This document shows, one piece after another, positions 21,678 to 31,005 of a stretch of 64,000 nucleotides of DNA (positions are counted from its first letter, which is position 1; each line of letters begins with the position of its first letter). The DNA comes from an uncultured Acidobacteriota bacterium (GTDB taxonomy: Bacteria; Acidobacteriota; Blastocatellia; RBC074). The notes under the pieces were generated by a model. It had not been told where the DNA came from and did not search any database. It worked only from the letters and a program-made list of their open reading frames with translations. Location: positions 124,001 through 188,000 of the forward strand of contig CADECP010000002.1 of NCBI GenBank assembly GCA_902825875.1, given 5' to 3'. The position numbers were made by a program, and so were the translations under genes.

Positions 21678-21940
21678 ACAGCGTATCGAAAATCTCAATT
21701 GGTGATCGAAAATTTCTCGGCGGCTGGCAGGCAAGCATCGAACTTTTCTCGAACCGGAGCAGTTGAAAACACGTTTTTGCAAAGGTTTGAAGTGAATCGT
21801 GATCTTGACTTATAAATGCCGTTGCCGGATAAATGTGCAGAGAATCAGTCGGTTGGCTGAAGTTACGAAAACAATAAAAGCCCTACGAAATCCCAATTGC
21901 CGACAAAGCGTCGGGGATTGAGAATGGAGCCAATAGAGGC
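21678..21940. other. Divergent intergenic region, efflux operon / kinase-SUMF1 gene
   Basis: Together with the leader of the adaptor gene, the non-coding gap spans 21620-21940. Apart from the operator I see no further palindrome, RNA or ORF. The kinase promoter presumably lies in this stretch, but no confident -35/-10 was recognised. Confidence 0.5.
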
Positions 21941-23983
21941 ATGCACGAGCTTAAGAAGTGTAATTCTTGCGGCAATACTTACCCAAGCAGTCTTTCCTTT
22001 TGCTTGAACGACGGAACTCCGCTCGTTCAGGTGGACAGCATGATAGGCATTGTGCTGGACGGCCGATACAGGTTGGAAAGCCTGATTGGCGTCGGCGGAA
22101 TGGGGGATGTCTATCGCGCCACTCACATCCACATTGATAACGAATTCGCCGTCAAGCTGTTGAAACCGGAATTTGTCGCCGACCAGACAGCCATCAAACG
22201 TTTTCGGCTGGAAGCCAAAGCCGCCGGACGAATCCAGCATCCGAACGCCGTTCGAGTCACCGATTTCGGCGTGACGCCGGAAAAGATCGTTTATCTGGTG
22301 ATGGAACTGGTGCAAGGGCTTTCGCTTCGTCAGTTGATTCGAAGCGAAAAGAAACTGGACATTCTGCGTACTATCAACATTGTTCGACAGGTTTGCGGAG
22401 CCGTCGAAGCGGCTCATCACAGTGGTGTCATACACCGCGATTTGAAACCCGACAACATCATCATCGAATTGCACCAGAACACTGAACGAGTCAAGGTTCT
22501 GGATTTCGGCATTGCCAAATTGCGCGAAGCCAAAACGGATAATTTCCTAACGCAGGCCGGAACGATTATCGGAACTCCTCAGTACATGTCGCCCGAACAA
22601 TGCCAGGGGCTTCAGCTTGATCCCAGATCGGACATTTACAGCATTGGCATCATTCTTTATGAAATGCTGACCGGCACTGTCCCGTTCGACGGCGAATCCA
22701 CGCTGCAAGTCGTTTACAACCAGTTGCACCAGTTTCCGAAACCGATTCTGGAAATTTCGCCGAACATTTCGGACTTACTGGCCGCAGTGATTATGCGCGC
22801 GCTGGAAAAAGAACCCGGCGACCGACAGGCTTCCGCGCTTGAATTGAGTGAAGAGCTGAAACAGGCCGTCAAGAAAGAAGCGGAAGAAAGTTCGTATTCG
22901 ATGGCGGAGCCTTCCTGGGTTCCACCGTTGACGCCGGTTGAAGGCACGGCCAGCGGCAAACATTCGGTTGAATGGCCAGAAGTCAAATTTCCATCGCTTG
23001 GCGCAAAAAATCGTACGACCGGAGAACGAAGCACGGCGGCTTTATCTCGCCAAAATGATGAGGACGAAGTCACCAAAATTCGTGAACCGCGCAGGCGAAC
23101 AAACCCCGATCAAAAAGTCCAAACTTCGGATGCTGCGCTGAAACGCGATACCGGATTTGAGCAATCAGCAAGCGAAGGAAAATCGAAATTGCCTTTGATC
23201 GCAGGCGCAGCCGCTGTGCTGGTTTTGTTGATTGCCGCCGTGATTTATTTCAGCAGCGGATCGGAGGAAAACGTTGTCACCCCGCCCAAAACGTCTTCGA
23301 CGCCGACCGGAATGGCGCTGATTCAAGGCGGCAAATTCATGATGGGACGCGGTGACGGTTCAACTGACGAAGGGCCTGTTCACGAAGTCGAAGTCAAATC
23401 CTTCTTGCTGGATGTGCAGGAAGTCACGAATCAGGATTACAAAAAATTCGTTGACGCGACTGGTCACATAGCTCCCAGAAACTGGAAGCTCAATGGTTCC
23501 TTTGCTTCTGACGAAGCAGCGTTGCCCGTGACGTTTGTGACGTGGGATGACGCGACGGCTTATGCCAAATGGGCTGGCAAACGTTTGCCCACCGAAGCTG
23601 AATGGGAATATGCCGCGCGCGGGGGCAGCAAAGGTTTTCTGTATCCCTGGGGCGATCAGTGGGTGCTCGGTTACGCGAACATTGATCGCAAAGAGCAGCG
23701 CCGCCCGTCGCCGGTTCGCAGCTTTGAAAAAGACCTGAGTCCGTTTGGCATTTACGATCTGGCAGGTAATGTCAGCGAATGGGTGCAGGATAATTATTCC
23801 GAAAAATACGGAGCAGCGCCTGATCGTAGGCTGCGCGTTTATCGTGGCGGCAACTTTTTGGATGCGCCGGACAAAGGAACCAACACTTATCGCTGGGCGG
23901 ATTTCCCTGGCGATATTCCTGACGATCAAATTCTGCGAGTCGGATTCCGATGCGCGAAAGACCATGCACCGGATGCAAAATGA
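21941..23983 (+). CDS. Membrane Ser/Thr kinase with zinc ribbon and extracytoplasmic SUMF1-like domain
   Basis: 680 residues. A three-cysteine zinc-ribbon-like N-terminus (CNSCGNTYPSSLSFCLNDG) precedes a PknB-type kinase with GVGGMGDVY, AVKLLKPEF, HRDLKPDN (His165, Asp167) and TPQYMSPEQ. A linker leads to one membrane helix (LPLIAGAAAVLVLLIAAVIY). The outer part is an FGE-sulfatase/SUMF1-like domain (MALIQGGKFMMGRGDGSTDE, WAGKRLPTEAEWEYAARGG, YDLAGNVSEWVQD, VGFRCAKD). The cysteines that formylglycine-generating enzymes use for catalysis are absent from the region before VGFRC, so it is probably a binding or sensor domain. The stop overlaps the start of the PEGA protein, so the two are coupled. 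Confidence 0.9.
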   Translation: MHELKKCNSCGNTYPSSLSFCLNDGTPLVQVDSMIGIVLDGRYRLESLIGVGGMGDVYRATHIHIDNEFAVKLLKPEFVADQTAIKRFRLEAKAAGRIQHPNAVRVTDFGVTPEKIVYLVMELVQGLSLRQLIRSEKKLDILRTINIVRQVCGAVEAAHHSGVIHRDLKPDNIIIELHQNTERVKVLDFGIAKLREAKTDNFLTQAGTIIGTPQYMSPEQCQGLQLDPRSDIYSIGIILYEMLTGTVPFDGESTLQVVYNQLHQFPKPILEISPNISDLLAAVIMRALEKEPGDRQASALELSEELKQAVKKEAEESSYSMAEPSWVPPLTPVEGTASGKHSVEWPEVKFPSLGAKNRTTGERSTAALSRQNDEDEVTKIREPRRRTNPDQKVQTSDAALKRDTGFEQSASEGKSKLPLIAGAAAVLVLLIAAVIYFSSGSEENVVTPPKTSSTPTGMALIQGGKFMMGRGDGSTDEGPVHEVEVKSFLLDVQEVTNQDYKKFVDATGHIAPRNWKLNGSFASDEAALPVTFVTWDDATAYAKWAGKRLPTEAEWEYAARGGSKGFLYPWGDQWVLGYANIDRKEQRRPSPVRSFEKDLSPFGIYDLAGNVSEWVQDNYSEKYGAAPDRRLRVYRGGNFLDAPDKGTNTYRWADFPGDIPDDQILRVGFRCAKDHAPDAK

Positions 23984-25503
23984 TGAGTCTTATGATTGAC
24001 ACTTGTTTTGAAAACTCCCTTGCCGGATTCATCAAGCGAATTACGATCTTGTGTGTGTTGAGTTTGTTGATCGTGATTTCGCTGCCCGGCTTCGCACAAA
24101 AGCGCACTGACCGAAGCAATACCACAAACAAAACAACCAAATCCGAAACGACCGGCCCGAAACGAACAGATCGCACCGTCCCCGAAAGCGAACGGGTCAA
24201 GGTCATCACCAAAACGGAATTCGTTCGTGTCGCTGTCAATCCCAACAAAGGTTATTTGAGTCTGGTCGCCATTCCCCAAGCGACGATCACGCTCGCTCCC
24301 GTTGCAGCCAGCCAGAAGAAAGCGACTCCGATCAAAGAAATCATCAAAGACCCGGACGGCAGTTTGAACCTTATCAACCTGCTTCCCGGAAAATACACCT
24401 TGACCATCGAACACGAAGATTATCGGCCGTTTGTCGAAACGATTCAGGTTGATCCGGCCAACCCGACGACGTTCGTCGCCTTGAACAAGATGGTTTCTCT
24501 GTACGGAGAAATTCGTATCGGCGGAATTTTGTCCGGCTCGAAAGTGTTGTTGGACGAGAAACCGGCCAACCTGACGATGGAAAATCAGGCGGCAACAATT
24601 GCCAAAGTCTCTGTTGGCAAACATCGCCTGCGAATTGCCAAAGACGGTTATGTCGAATTGAGCCGGGAGTTGGATGTTCAACCCGGCAAGGAACTCTTCG
24701 TTTCGGCGCAGTTGGAATTGGCGATGGTTACGGTCAGTTTGATTTCTCAACCCGGAGCCAGAGTTTATGCCGGAAGCGTGGAGAAGGGGATTTTTCCTTC
24801 CGACGGCAAGATGACGATTTCGCTTCCGCCAGGACGGCATTCGATCAGAGTTTTGAAAGAAGGTTACCAGGAATGGACAAAAGAAATGTTGTTGTCCATG
24901 TCGAACAATTCCGTCGCAGAGCGAGTTGAGTTAGCGCCGATGCCCAGTTCTGCCGAAGGCGATTGGCAGCCGTCATTGGCGGGCAGAAAATGGTTTCCGC
25001 AAGCTTCTGGCTGGAAGTTTGAAAACTCCGGTGCGCTGATTCGCGGTGACAAACTCGTGCTGTTCGACACCGAATCCAGCCGTGATTTCAACACTTACCG
25101 CGATTTCAAGCTGGAATTCGACTTTGTCTTCACCAACGGCAAAGGCGTGGCCTGGGTGGTGCGCGCCAAAGACGCGAACAATTACTACCTGTTTGAAATT
25201 ACCAGCCCGCAAAGTAATCCAAGCTTCAACTTTTACGTTTGCCGTGACGGCAAACTGGAATGGAAAGACAGCCAGCGCATCGTCGAAAAGATGGACAAGA
25301 AAGGCGATTCGTTTCACATCACCTTTGAAGCGAAAGGCAGTCGCTTCGACACGCGCCTGACCATCGCCAGCGCGCCTTCGGCCAAACCTCACATGATCGG
25401 AATTTTTCAGGACGATACGTTTTCCTATGGCGGAGTCGGTTTTCGCGGCAAAGACGCCAGCGAATCGTTGCTGCAAACCTTTTTCGTTATTCCTTTACGC
25501 TGA
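23980..25503 (+). CDS. Secreted/anchored PEGA-repeat protein with laminin-G-like C-terminal domain
   Basis: 507 residues from the ATG at 23980, which overlaps the kinase stop (ATGATGA); ATG at 23983 is equally possible. A hydrophobic N-terminal segment (ITILCVLSLLIVISLPGFAQ) is a signal or anchor. Three PEGA-like modules follow, each marked by an 'L-x-P-G-K/R-Y/H-x-L/I' turn (LLPGKYTLTIEHEDYRPF; SVGKHRLRIAKDGYVEL; LPPGRHSIRVLKEGYQEW). The last 170 residues (FKLEFDFVFTNGKGVAWVVR, YYLFEITSPQ) resemble the concanavalin/laminin-G fold of DUF1080-type proteins. The role is probably surface or periplasmic binding linked to the kinase. The ligand is unknown. Confidence 0.8.
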   Translation: MMSLMIDTCFENSLAGFIKRITILCVLSLLIVISLPGFAQKRTDRSNTTNKTTKSETTGPKRTDRTVPESERVKVITKTEFVRVAVNPNKGYLSLVAIPQATITLAPVAASQKKATPIKEIIKDPDGSLNLINLLPGKYTLTIEHEDYRPFVETIQVDPANPTTFVALNKMVSLYGEIRIGGILSGSKVLLDEKPANLTMENQAATIAKVSVGKHRLRIAKDGYVELSRELDVQPGKELFVSAQLELAMVTVSLISQPGARVYAGSVEKGIFPSDGKMTISLPPGRHSIRVLKEGYQEWTKEMLLSMSNNSVAERVELAPMPSSAEGDWQPSLAGRKWFPQASGWKFENSGALIRGDKLVLFDTESSRDFNTYRDFKLEFDFVFTNGKGVAWVVRAKDANNYYLFEITSPQSNPSFNFYVCRDGKLEWKDSQRIVEKMDKKGDSFHITFEAKGSRFDTRLTIASAPSAKPHMIGIFQDDTFSYGGVGFRGKDASESLLQTFFVIPLR

Positions 25504-25517
25504 AGCTTCTGATTCGC

Positions 25518-26009
25518 TCAAGCGTCAAACAAGATTGGAAGAACGAGCTTACGCAACCGTTCAAGCTCCATGGCATTGTGTCGAAACAGATCGTGTCCCC
25601 AAGTTATATCTGTTTCTTCACGGCAGTCTTTGGCTAATTTTCTGCCAACAGTTTCAGGCGAACCGAGTCCTGTCTTTCCCAAATCTTCCGGCTCCCCCCA
25701 AATGCCAAGAATAAATACCCTGTCCTTGAGATCGTCAGGAACTGCCTTTTGGGCTACGTCAAAACGATCCTCTTTCTCATCAAAATCAATCAGCAAAACC
25801 AAATACCGCTGAGGATAGCTCCTCATATACCGAATATGATCAGACCGGAAAGAATTCAGGACTTTGAGCCAGCCGCCAACCGGCGGCAACACTTGCATCT
25901 GCCTTTGATGATTCGGGGCAACTTCAAGATGAAAGCCGTTGGCCAAGTTCTTATCGGCTTTGTCTTCGGGAAGGATATAAAGATGCGGTTGATTCTTGTT
26001 GACGCTCAT
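25518..26009 (-). CDS. Partner of the AAA ATPase, possible TOPRIM-like protein
   Basis: 163 residues. The start overlaps the ATPase stop by 4 bp (ATGA), so the two are translationally coupled. No family is certain. Visible features are an acidic first strand-turn (LYILPEDKADKNLANGFHLE), a later strand ending Asp-x-Asp (YLVLLIDFDEKEDRFD) and a third hydrophobic strand (RVFILGIWGEPEDLG). An early Glu plus a DxD after a beta-strand is the arrangement of TOPRIM/OLD-like nuclease partners that accompany AAA_21 ATPases in several defence systems. That identity is inference. It converges with the PEGA gene. Confidence 0.6.
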   Translation of the reverse strand: MSVNKNQPHLYILPEDKADKNLANGFHLEVAPNHQRQMQVLPPVGGWLKVLNSFRSDHIRYMRSYPQRYLVLLIDFDEKEDRFDVAQKAVPDDLKDRVFILGIWGEPEDLGKTGLGSPETVGRKLAKDCREETDITWGHDLFRHNAMELERLRKLVLPILFDA

Positions 26010-27118
26010 GGCTCGACATCGCCTCGGATCAGGGCGTTGATCAGATCGCCGCTGACTTGAATTTCGCTTAGCGGCAGAACTCTTGTTGGTTCAAGGTGAT
26101 TCTTCCTGTAGAGGACGAGCGTATTTTTCTCAGAAAAACGGTTGATCGCTTCAGGATTGTGCGAGGTGGCAATAAGCTGCCCCCCGCCAGTTTGAAACGC
26201 CGCGCGGAGAGCTAGGACAAAATGCCCAACTTCGGACAACGCAAGGTAGTTGTCCGGTTCGTCCCAAAAGCAAAGCAATGGACTGTAGAAATTGTTCGCA
26301 GCAAGCACCATGGCGCAGATCATGAAACACTTTTCCCCATCCGACAGGTCTTCGAAGGGAAGCTTCAGGCTTCCTTGAGGGGTGGAAAATTGAATGACCA
26401 AGCTCTTGGAATCTTTGCCTATGGTCGGGTTCTGCACATCCTTAAGGTCAGGCATTACCTGTTTGAGATACTCATCTATCTTGGCATAGGCCGCCGGATA
26501 TTGTCCCGTCAGTGCCCAAAACCAAGCGCCGAAATCCGTCAGTCTGGGTTCTGGCTGCAATGTTTCTTGTTCTGAATCTCCTTTGATCTGGCTGGGGATG
26601 GGGCGAAGAATAAGCATGCGGGCAAGCCACTGTTTGAAAATGAACAGAGGATCATCGGATGATTTTTCCTGAACTATGGGCAAAGCCGCCAAGTGCCAGT
26701 CAATCCGAAACTCCGCATCTTTTCCAAATCCGGTTTGGGCGAGATTCACTTGTGCCAATTTCCGGCTATAGACTGGTTTGCCATCAACAGCGAGTCGCTC
26801 TTCATGAACTCGCATTTCTTTGAAATCTTCTGGTAGCTCAAAAGCAATAATGTATTCGTATACTTTGTTTCCTAACTCGACTTCAATTTCGAATCGCATT
26901 GGAACATCTTCGCGTCCACGAGTGCGATCCTTAGGTTTTACAAGGTCCTTGACCCGATTCGTGCCTCGGGCGATCTTCTGTAGAATTTCCAGCGCAAGGC
27001 TAACGGTTGTCTTGCCTGCACCGTTTTTTCCAATTAGCAAGACGGACGACTGTCCCTGAATTGGCAATTCGAAATTTTCCAGGCATCGGAAGTTATGAAT
27101 GTAGAGCCGCTTTATCAT
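26006..27118 (-). CDS. AAA_21/RecF-like ATPase, first gene of a two-gene module
   Basis: 370 residues from the ATG at 27118 (MIKRLYIHNFRCLENFELPI), the canonical opening of SMC/RecF-like ATPases. An upstream in-frame start at 27166 is not supported. Walker A is GKNGAGKT (30-37), the ABC-like signature is LSDGEKCFMICAM, Walker B is LLCFWDEPDNYLALSE, and a switch His is in LIATSHNPEAINRF. The middle is a poorly conserved helical insertion. These ATPases pair with nucleases in OLD, Gabija, Septu, RloAB and similar systems, and stand-alone versions also exist. The overlapping downstream gene suggests a two-component anti-phage or DNA-surveillance module. No phage gene is nearby. Confidence 0.85.
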   Translation of the reverse strand: MIKRLYIHNFRCLENFELPIQGQSSVLLIGKNGAGKTTVSLALEILQKIARGTNRVKDLVKPKDRTRGREDVPMRFEIEVELGNKVYEYIIAFELPEDFKEMRVHEERLAVDGKPVYSRKLAQVNLAQTGFGKDAEFRIDWHLAALPIVQEKSSDDPLFIFKQWLARMLILRPIPSQIKGDSEQETLQPEPRLTDFGAWFWALTGQYPAAYAKIDEYLKQVMPDLKDVQNPTIGKDSKSLVIQFSTPQGSLKLPFEDLSDGEKCFMICAMVLAANNFYSPLLCFWDEPDNYLALSEVGHFVLALRAAFQTGGGQLIATSHNPEAINRFSEKNTLVLYRKNHLEPTRVLPLSEIQVSGDLINALIRGDVEP

Positions 27119-27203
27119 AGTGAGAGAATAATACAGTGCCTGAGTCCATAGGCTCAATCGGAACAAAGAAATTGAGATGAGAAAAGTTGTCGTTCAAAAG
27201 AAA

Positions 27204-27235
27204 AACGCGAGCAGAGATTTGTTTCTGCTCGCGTT
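27204..27235 (-). terminator. Terminator of the TonB receptor gene
   Basis: A perfect 12 bp stem AACGCGAGCAGA / TCTGCTCGCGTT has an 8-nt loop. Read on the minus strand it is followed by a T-rich run (GCGTTTTTCTTTTG). It sits about 24 bp after the receptor stop. Confidence 0.85.
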
Positions 27236-27258
27236 CTACTTTTGACGACCTAGCAGAT

Positions 27259-30200
27259 TTAGAAGCTGTACTTCAATCCGAATTGGATCGTGCGCGCGGG
27301 AGTCCGCGTGTCCGTGTAATTCTTCTGAGTCAGCGGTTCGATTCCAACGTTGCCAAAAAAGAGCCGGTTGACGGGAATGCCGAAGTTGGATCGGTTGAAG
27401 AGGTTGAAGAATTCGCTGCGGAATTCCAGTTTGTTGTCTTCGCCGATGAAGATGATTTTGTTGACCGCAAAATTGACGACCGACATGTCATCTGCGCGGA
27501 AAGTGTTGCGAGGCGCACTGCCCGGATCGGCTCCGTTGGCGTTCAGGAAGCTGATTCGGTCGGAAGCATTGCCGTCGCGATTGATGTCGCAACAGAACAG
27601 CACCGAATACGGTTGAGCCGTCTGGTAAAAACCAGTGCTGGCCAATTGCCAACCGCCCAAGGCGTCTCGGCGATTGAAGCCCGGCAGTTCCCAAATCACG
27701 CTGTAGGCAAACCGATGCCGAATGTCGAAGTTGGAATCTCCGCGTTCGGCGGCTCGGTTGAAACTGTCCTGCGGCAACGCCGGAGCGCCACCGAGGTCGA
27801 ACAGGTCGGAAACTTCGTCAATCGAATGTGACCACGTGTAAGCCGTCGTGAACTGCACACCTTTGGAAAAGCGTTTGTTCAACTGAGCCTGCAAGCTGTG
27901 GTAATTCGAATTGGCGTCCGATTCGATCGAAGTGAACGAACCAAGAATTGGGAACGGTCGGAAGGCTGGAATTTGGGTATCCCGGCTGGGTGAGAAGTTG
28001 ATTCCGAAAAATTCCGGGAAGCGTAAGTCCGGCAGATTCGGGAACGGTTGCGTCGCAAAAATGTTCCTAACGTAGGCGATGGAATTCGGCCCCAGATTCG
28101 GAGTCGCCACCCGCAACAATTTCGTGCTTTTGGTTCCGACGTAACCAACCGAAAAGTGAAAGTCTTTCAGAAACTCCCGCTCAAAGGTCAGTCCCCAATG
28201 TTGTGAATACGGCGTTTCCATATGAGCGTCGGGAAGTATGAAGCCCGGCCCGGTGGTCACGTTTGTGTATAACGCCGCATTGAGAGCAGCCAACACCACG
28301 TCGGAATTGAGCTGGTTCAGCGTGCCCGGTTTGGCAAAGTTGAACGACGGGTTTTGAGCGACCAATGTGTGGAACGGATTGGCGACACAACCCGAAAAAT
28401 TGGTTACACAATCCGGGTTGTAGCCGCCGAAATTCACAGTCAGGAAGTTCGGAAACACGTTGCGAGATTGGCTGATAACCGCTCCCAGAACCTGATCGTA
28501 GTAAATGCTGTATCCGCCGCGAATCGAAGTCTTGCCGGTTTTGAACGGATCCCAGGCAAAAGCGAAATGTGGCGCGATGTTGTTGCCGTCGGTTTTGTAT
28601 GTCTTGAACCGACCAGCCAGGAAATTTTCAAATCCTGATGCGCTGTTGCCAAACACCGAACCAGTTACCTGTCGTTCGATGGCGATGAACTGTTGCACGC
28701 CAGGCGAATTGAACGTGGATTCAATGCGGTTGTTCATTTCGCGCGGCACGGTGTTCAATTCGTACCGTAAGCCCATCGTCAAAGTGAAATTCGGCTTGAC
28801 GCGAATCTGATCGGCAAAAAACAGATTGTTCTGCCAATACCTCAAACCGATGGTTGAATCGGGATTGCCCACGGCGAACGTCTGGAAAAATCCCGTAGGA
28901 GCACCGGTCGCCAGGTAATCTCTGCCGAAATAAAAACCTTGCGGATTGATGGTTGGCGTGCGCGGATCAACTATGCCCGCCACGTCCTGAGCGCCGTTGA
29001 ACACCGCCTGCGGTCGGAAGTTGCGATCCAGGAAGCTGTTCAAATGCGTCCAACGAATGTCGAATCCGGTGCTGATTCGGTGATTCGACCGATCGTAAAT
29101 CAGCGTGTCGGCCAGTTGATAAGTGTTGTTGGTTCGTTGCTGCGGGAAGTTGAATACATCCACACCGATGGGGTTGTAGCCGGTGACGACCACTTGACCC
29201 AACGGCCCTGTGATACGTTCTGTGTTGAACCCATCCACGATTTGAAACAGCGAACCGGTCGCAGTGGATGTGTTGTAAATGTACGGAGCGTTAAGAAGAT
29301 ATTCGCGTTCTTTCGGATTGGTCAGATTGGCTCCGCCGGGCAGCAAAAACGGATTTCGCACTTCATTGAATTTCAACGAAGTCCGTCCGTACGAAAGCCG
29401 AAACTGATTGGCAGTTCGAGCGGAAACAGAACTGTCGAACAGCAGCGAAACATTTTGAGTTCTGACATCCGCTCGCAAGGTGGAAAACAAAGCTTCACCG
29501 GTGACAGGCAGCGTTGTGGCGTCGTCGGTGAAGTTATATCTGCCGCTCAACACGTGGCTTTTGCCGAAAGCGTTGATGTTTTGATCAAGCTTGAGCGAAA
29601 AGACATTGCCGTCGGCATTCGCCGGCAAGACCTGTGTGAATGTGGCTCGACCATAAGGGCCTCCGGGGTTGTTCGGGAATGGAAACAGGCTCAGGAAAGC
29701 ATTGCCTGCAATCGAAGTCGGGAAGACGGAATTCCTTTGCGTGTCCACCAAACCGACTTCGCCGCTGCTGAACAATCCGCGATGAGCAACAGTTGGAACT
29801 GCGAAATGCGATTCGCGGCTGGCGTTGATGTCCTGATGTTCGTACGAGACAAAGTAATGCGTGCGGTCTTTGACCAACGGCCCGCCGAACACGAAACCGT
29901 ATTGGCCTCTGGTAAACGGATTTTCTCCGCCAACGGGATTGGGCGTAGTCAGCGGCTGAATGTTCGTAAGCTGGCCAGCCGCATTCAGGCGACCGATTCT
30001 GACTGGCGAGCCGTCAGCTCTGGTCAGAGTGAAGCTCGAAGGGCCGCCGGTCAGGTCAAACGGATTGCGCGCGTTCAGTCGTTTGTCGGTCAAAAAGCCG
30101 TACAACGTGCCGTGAAATTCTCGCCCGCCGGAACGGGAAACGGCATTGATTTGCGCTCCCATGTTTCGGCCAAGTTGCGGTTCTGGCAGCAGCGTTGTGA

Positions 30201-31005
30201 TTTGCACAGCCTGCATGCTTTCGATGGATTGCGGAACCAACGAGGTGAAACCTTGCCGACGAACGCCAATGTCGTCGTCGTTATTGTCCGAACCGTCAAT
30301 CGTGAAATTATTGGCCCGGCTGCGAATACCGTTGACTGCAAATTGGCCTGTGGTTCCAACGCCAGCCCCAACGCCAGGCCCGACGGAATTTCCGATGGCC
30401 ATCGGCGGCGGAGCGACTCCGGCAGCCAGAAACGCCAGATCGTCAAAAGTGCGAATTCCGGGCAAAGCCAAAATCAGCATTTGCCGCGAATCGAAATGCT
30501 GTGTACGGCTGGCGTTGGATGTATTGACCAACTGTTCCGAATCGAAAACGTCCGAAGAAGAGCCGGTTTGAGTTTGAGTCGCTGCGGGTTGGGTTGCTGC
30601 CGGTTGTGCAGGTTGCGTTGGCGTGGCGGCGACAGTGCCCAGTTTACGCAATTCCAGCGGCGGCGGAGTGACCACGCTTGGATCGAGAATGCGAACGGGA
30701 ACGTTGGTTGTCGAAGTCGGAACCAGTTCATAACCCTGGCTGGTTGCGCCAACAACATAAACGCCGACGGGGAGCATCTTGATGAAGTATTCGCCATTGG
30801 CTTCAGTCAGCGCCGTGCGAACCAATCCGGTGTCGCGGTTGGTGACGCTGACGGTTGCGCCGGCAATGGGGGTTCGAGTTCCCACCAGATAGACATTTCC
30901 TTTGATGGCTCCGCTGGTGACGGTTTGCGCCTGAACGTTTGTCAGGAACAGACAAATCAGAGTGATTGTCAGAAGGCTGAAAAGTTTGATCGTGGATTTG
31001 AACAT
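27259..31005 (-). CDS. Oar-like TonB-dependent outer-membrane receptor with carboxypeptidase-regulatory-like domain
   Basis: 1248 residues from the ATG at 31005, which has AGGAT upstream and opens a signal peptide (MFKSTIKLFSLLTITLICLF). After the signal comes a CarboxypepD_reg-like beta-sandwich (AIKGNVYLVGTRTPIAGATV) and a Thr/Gln/Pro-rich linker. The plug domain (VNGIRSRANNFTIDGSDNND; GAQINAVSRSGGREFHGTLY) and a long beta-barrel end in an aromatic C-terminal strand (IQFGLKYSF) recognised by the BAM machinery. This is the large Oar-type receptor expanded in Acidobacteriota, thought to import oligosaccharides, peptides or other large ligands. The ligand is unknown. A terminator follows. Confidence 0.93.
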   Translation of the reverse strand: MFKSTIKLFSLLTITLICLFLTNVQAQTVTSGAIKGNVYLVGTRTPIAGATVSVTNRDTGLVRTALTEANGEYFIKMLPVGVYVVGATSQGYELVPTSTTNVPVRILDPSVVTPPPLELRKLGTVAATPTQPAQPAATQPAATQTQTGSSSDVFDSEQLVNTSNASRTQHFDSRQMLILALPGIRTFDDLAFLAAGVAPPPMAIGNSVGPGVGAGVGTTGQFAVNGIRSRANNFTIDGSDNNDDDIGVRRQGFTSLVPQSIESMQAVQITTLLPEPQLGRNMGAQINAVSRSGGREFHGTLYGFLTDKRLNARNPFDLTGGPSSFTLTRADGSPVRIGRLNAAGQLTNIQPLTTPNPVGGENPFTRGQYGFVFGGPLVKDRTHYFVSYEHQDINASRESHFAVPTVAHRGLFSSGEVGLVDTQRNSVFPTSIAGNAFLSLFPFPNNPGGPYGRATFTQVLPANADGNVFSLKLDQNINAFGKSHVLSGRYNFTDDATTLPVTGEALFSTLRADVRTQNVSLLFDSSVSARTANQFRLSYGRTSLKFNEVRNPFLLPGGANLTNPKEREYLLNAPYIYNTSTATGSLFQIVDGFNTERITGPLGQVVVTGYNPIGVDVFNFPQQRTNNTYQLADTLIYDRSNHRISTGFDIRWTHLNSFLDRNFRPQAVFNGAQDVAGIVDPRTPTINPQGFYFGRDYLATGAPTGFFQTFAVGNPDSTIGLRYWQNNLFFADQIRVKPNFTLTMGLRYELNTVPREMNNRIESTFNSPGVQQFIAIERQVTGSVFGNSASGFENFLAGRFKTYKTDGNNIAPHFAFAWDPFKTGKTSIRGGYSIYYDQVLGAVISQSRNVFPNFLTVNFGGYNPDCVTNFSGCVANPFHTLVAQNPSFNFAKPGTLNQLNSDVVLAALNAALYTNVTTGPGFILPDAHMETPYSQHWGLTFEREFLKDFHFSVGYVGTKSTKLLRVATPNLGPNSIAYVRNIFATQPFPNLPDLRFPEFFGINFSPSRDTQIPAFRPFPILGSFTSIESDANSNYHSLQAQLNKRFSKGVQFTTAYTWSHSIDEVSDLFDLGGAPALPQDSFNRAAERGDSNFDIRHRFAYSVIWELPGFNRRDALGGWQLASTGFYQTAQPYSVLFCCDINRDGNASDRISFLNANGADPGSAPRNTFRADDMSVVNFAVNKIIFIGEDNKLEFRSEFFNLFNRSNFGIPVNRLFFGNVGIEPLTQKNYTDTRTPARTIQFGLKYSF

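Noticed and set aside
23280-23970. Formylglycine-generating enzyme activity for the kinase ectodomain
   Set aside because: The SUMF1 fold is recognisable, but the catalytic cysteines expected before the C-terminal GFRC are absent.
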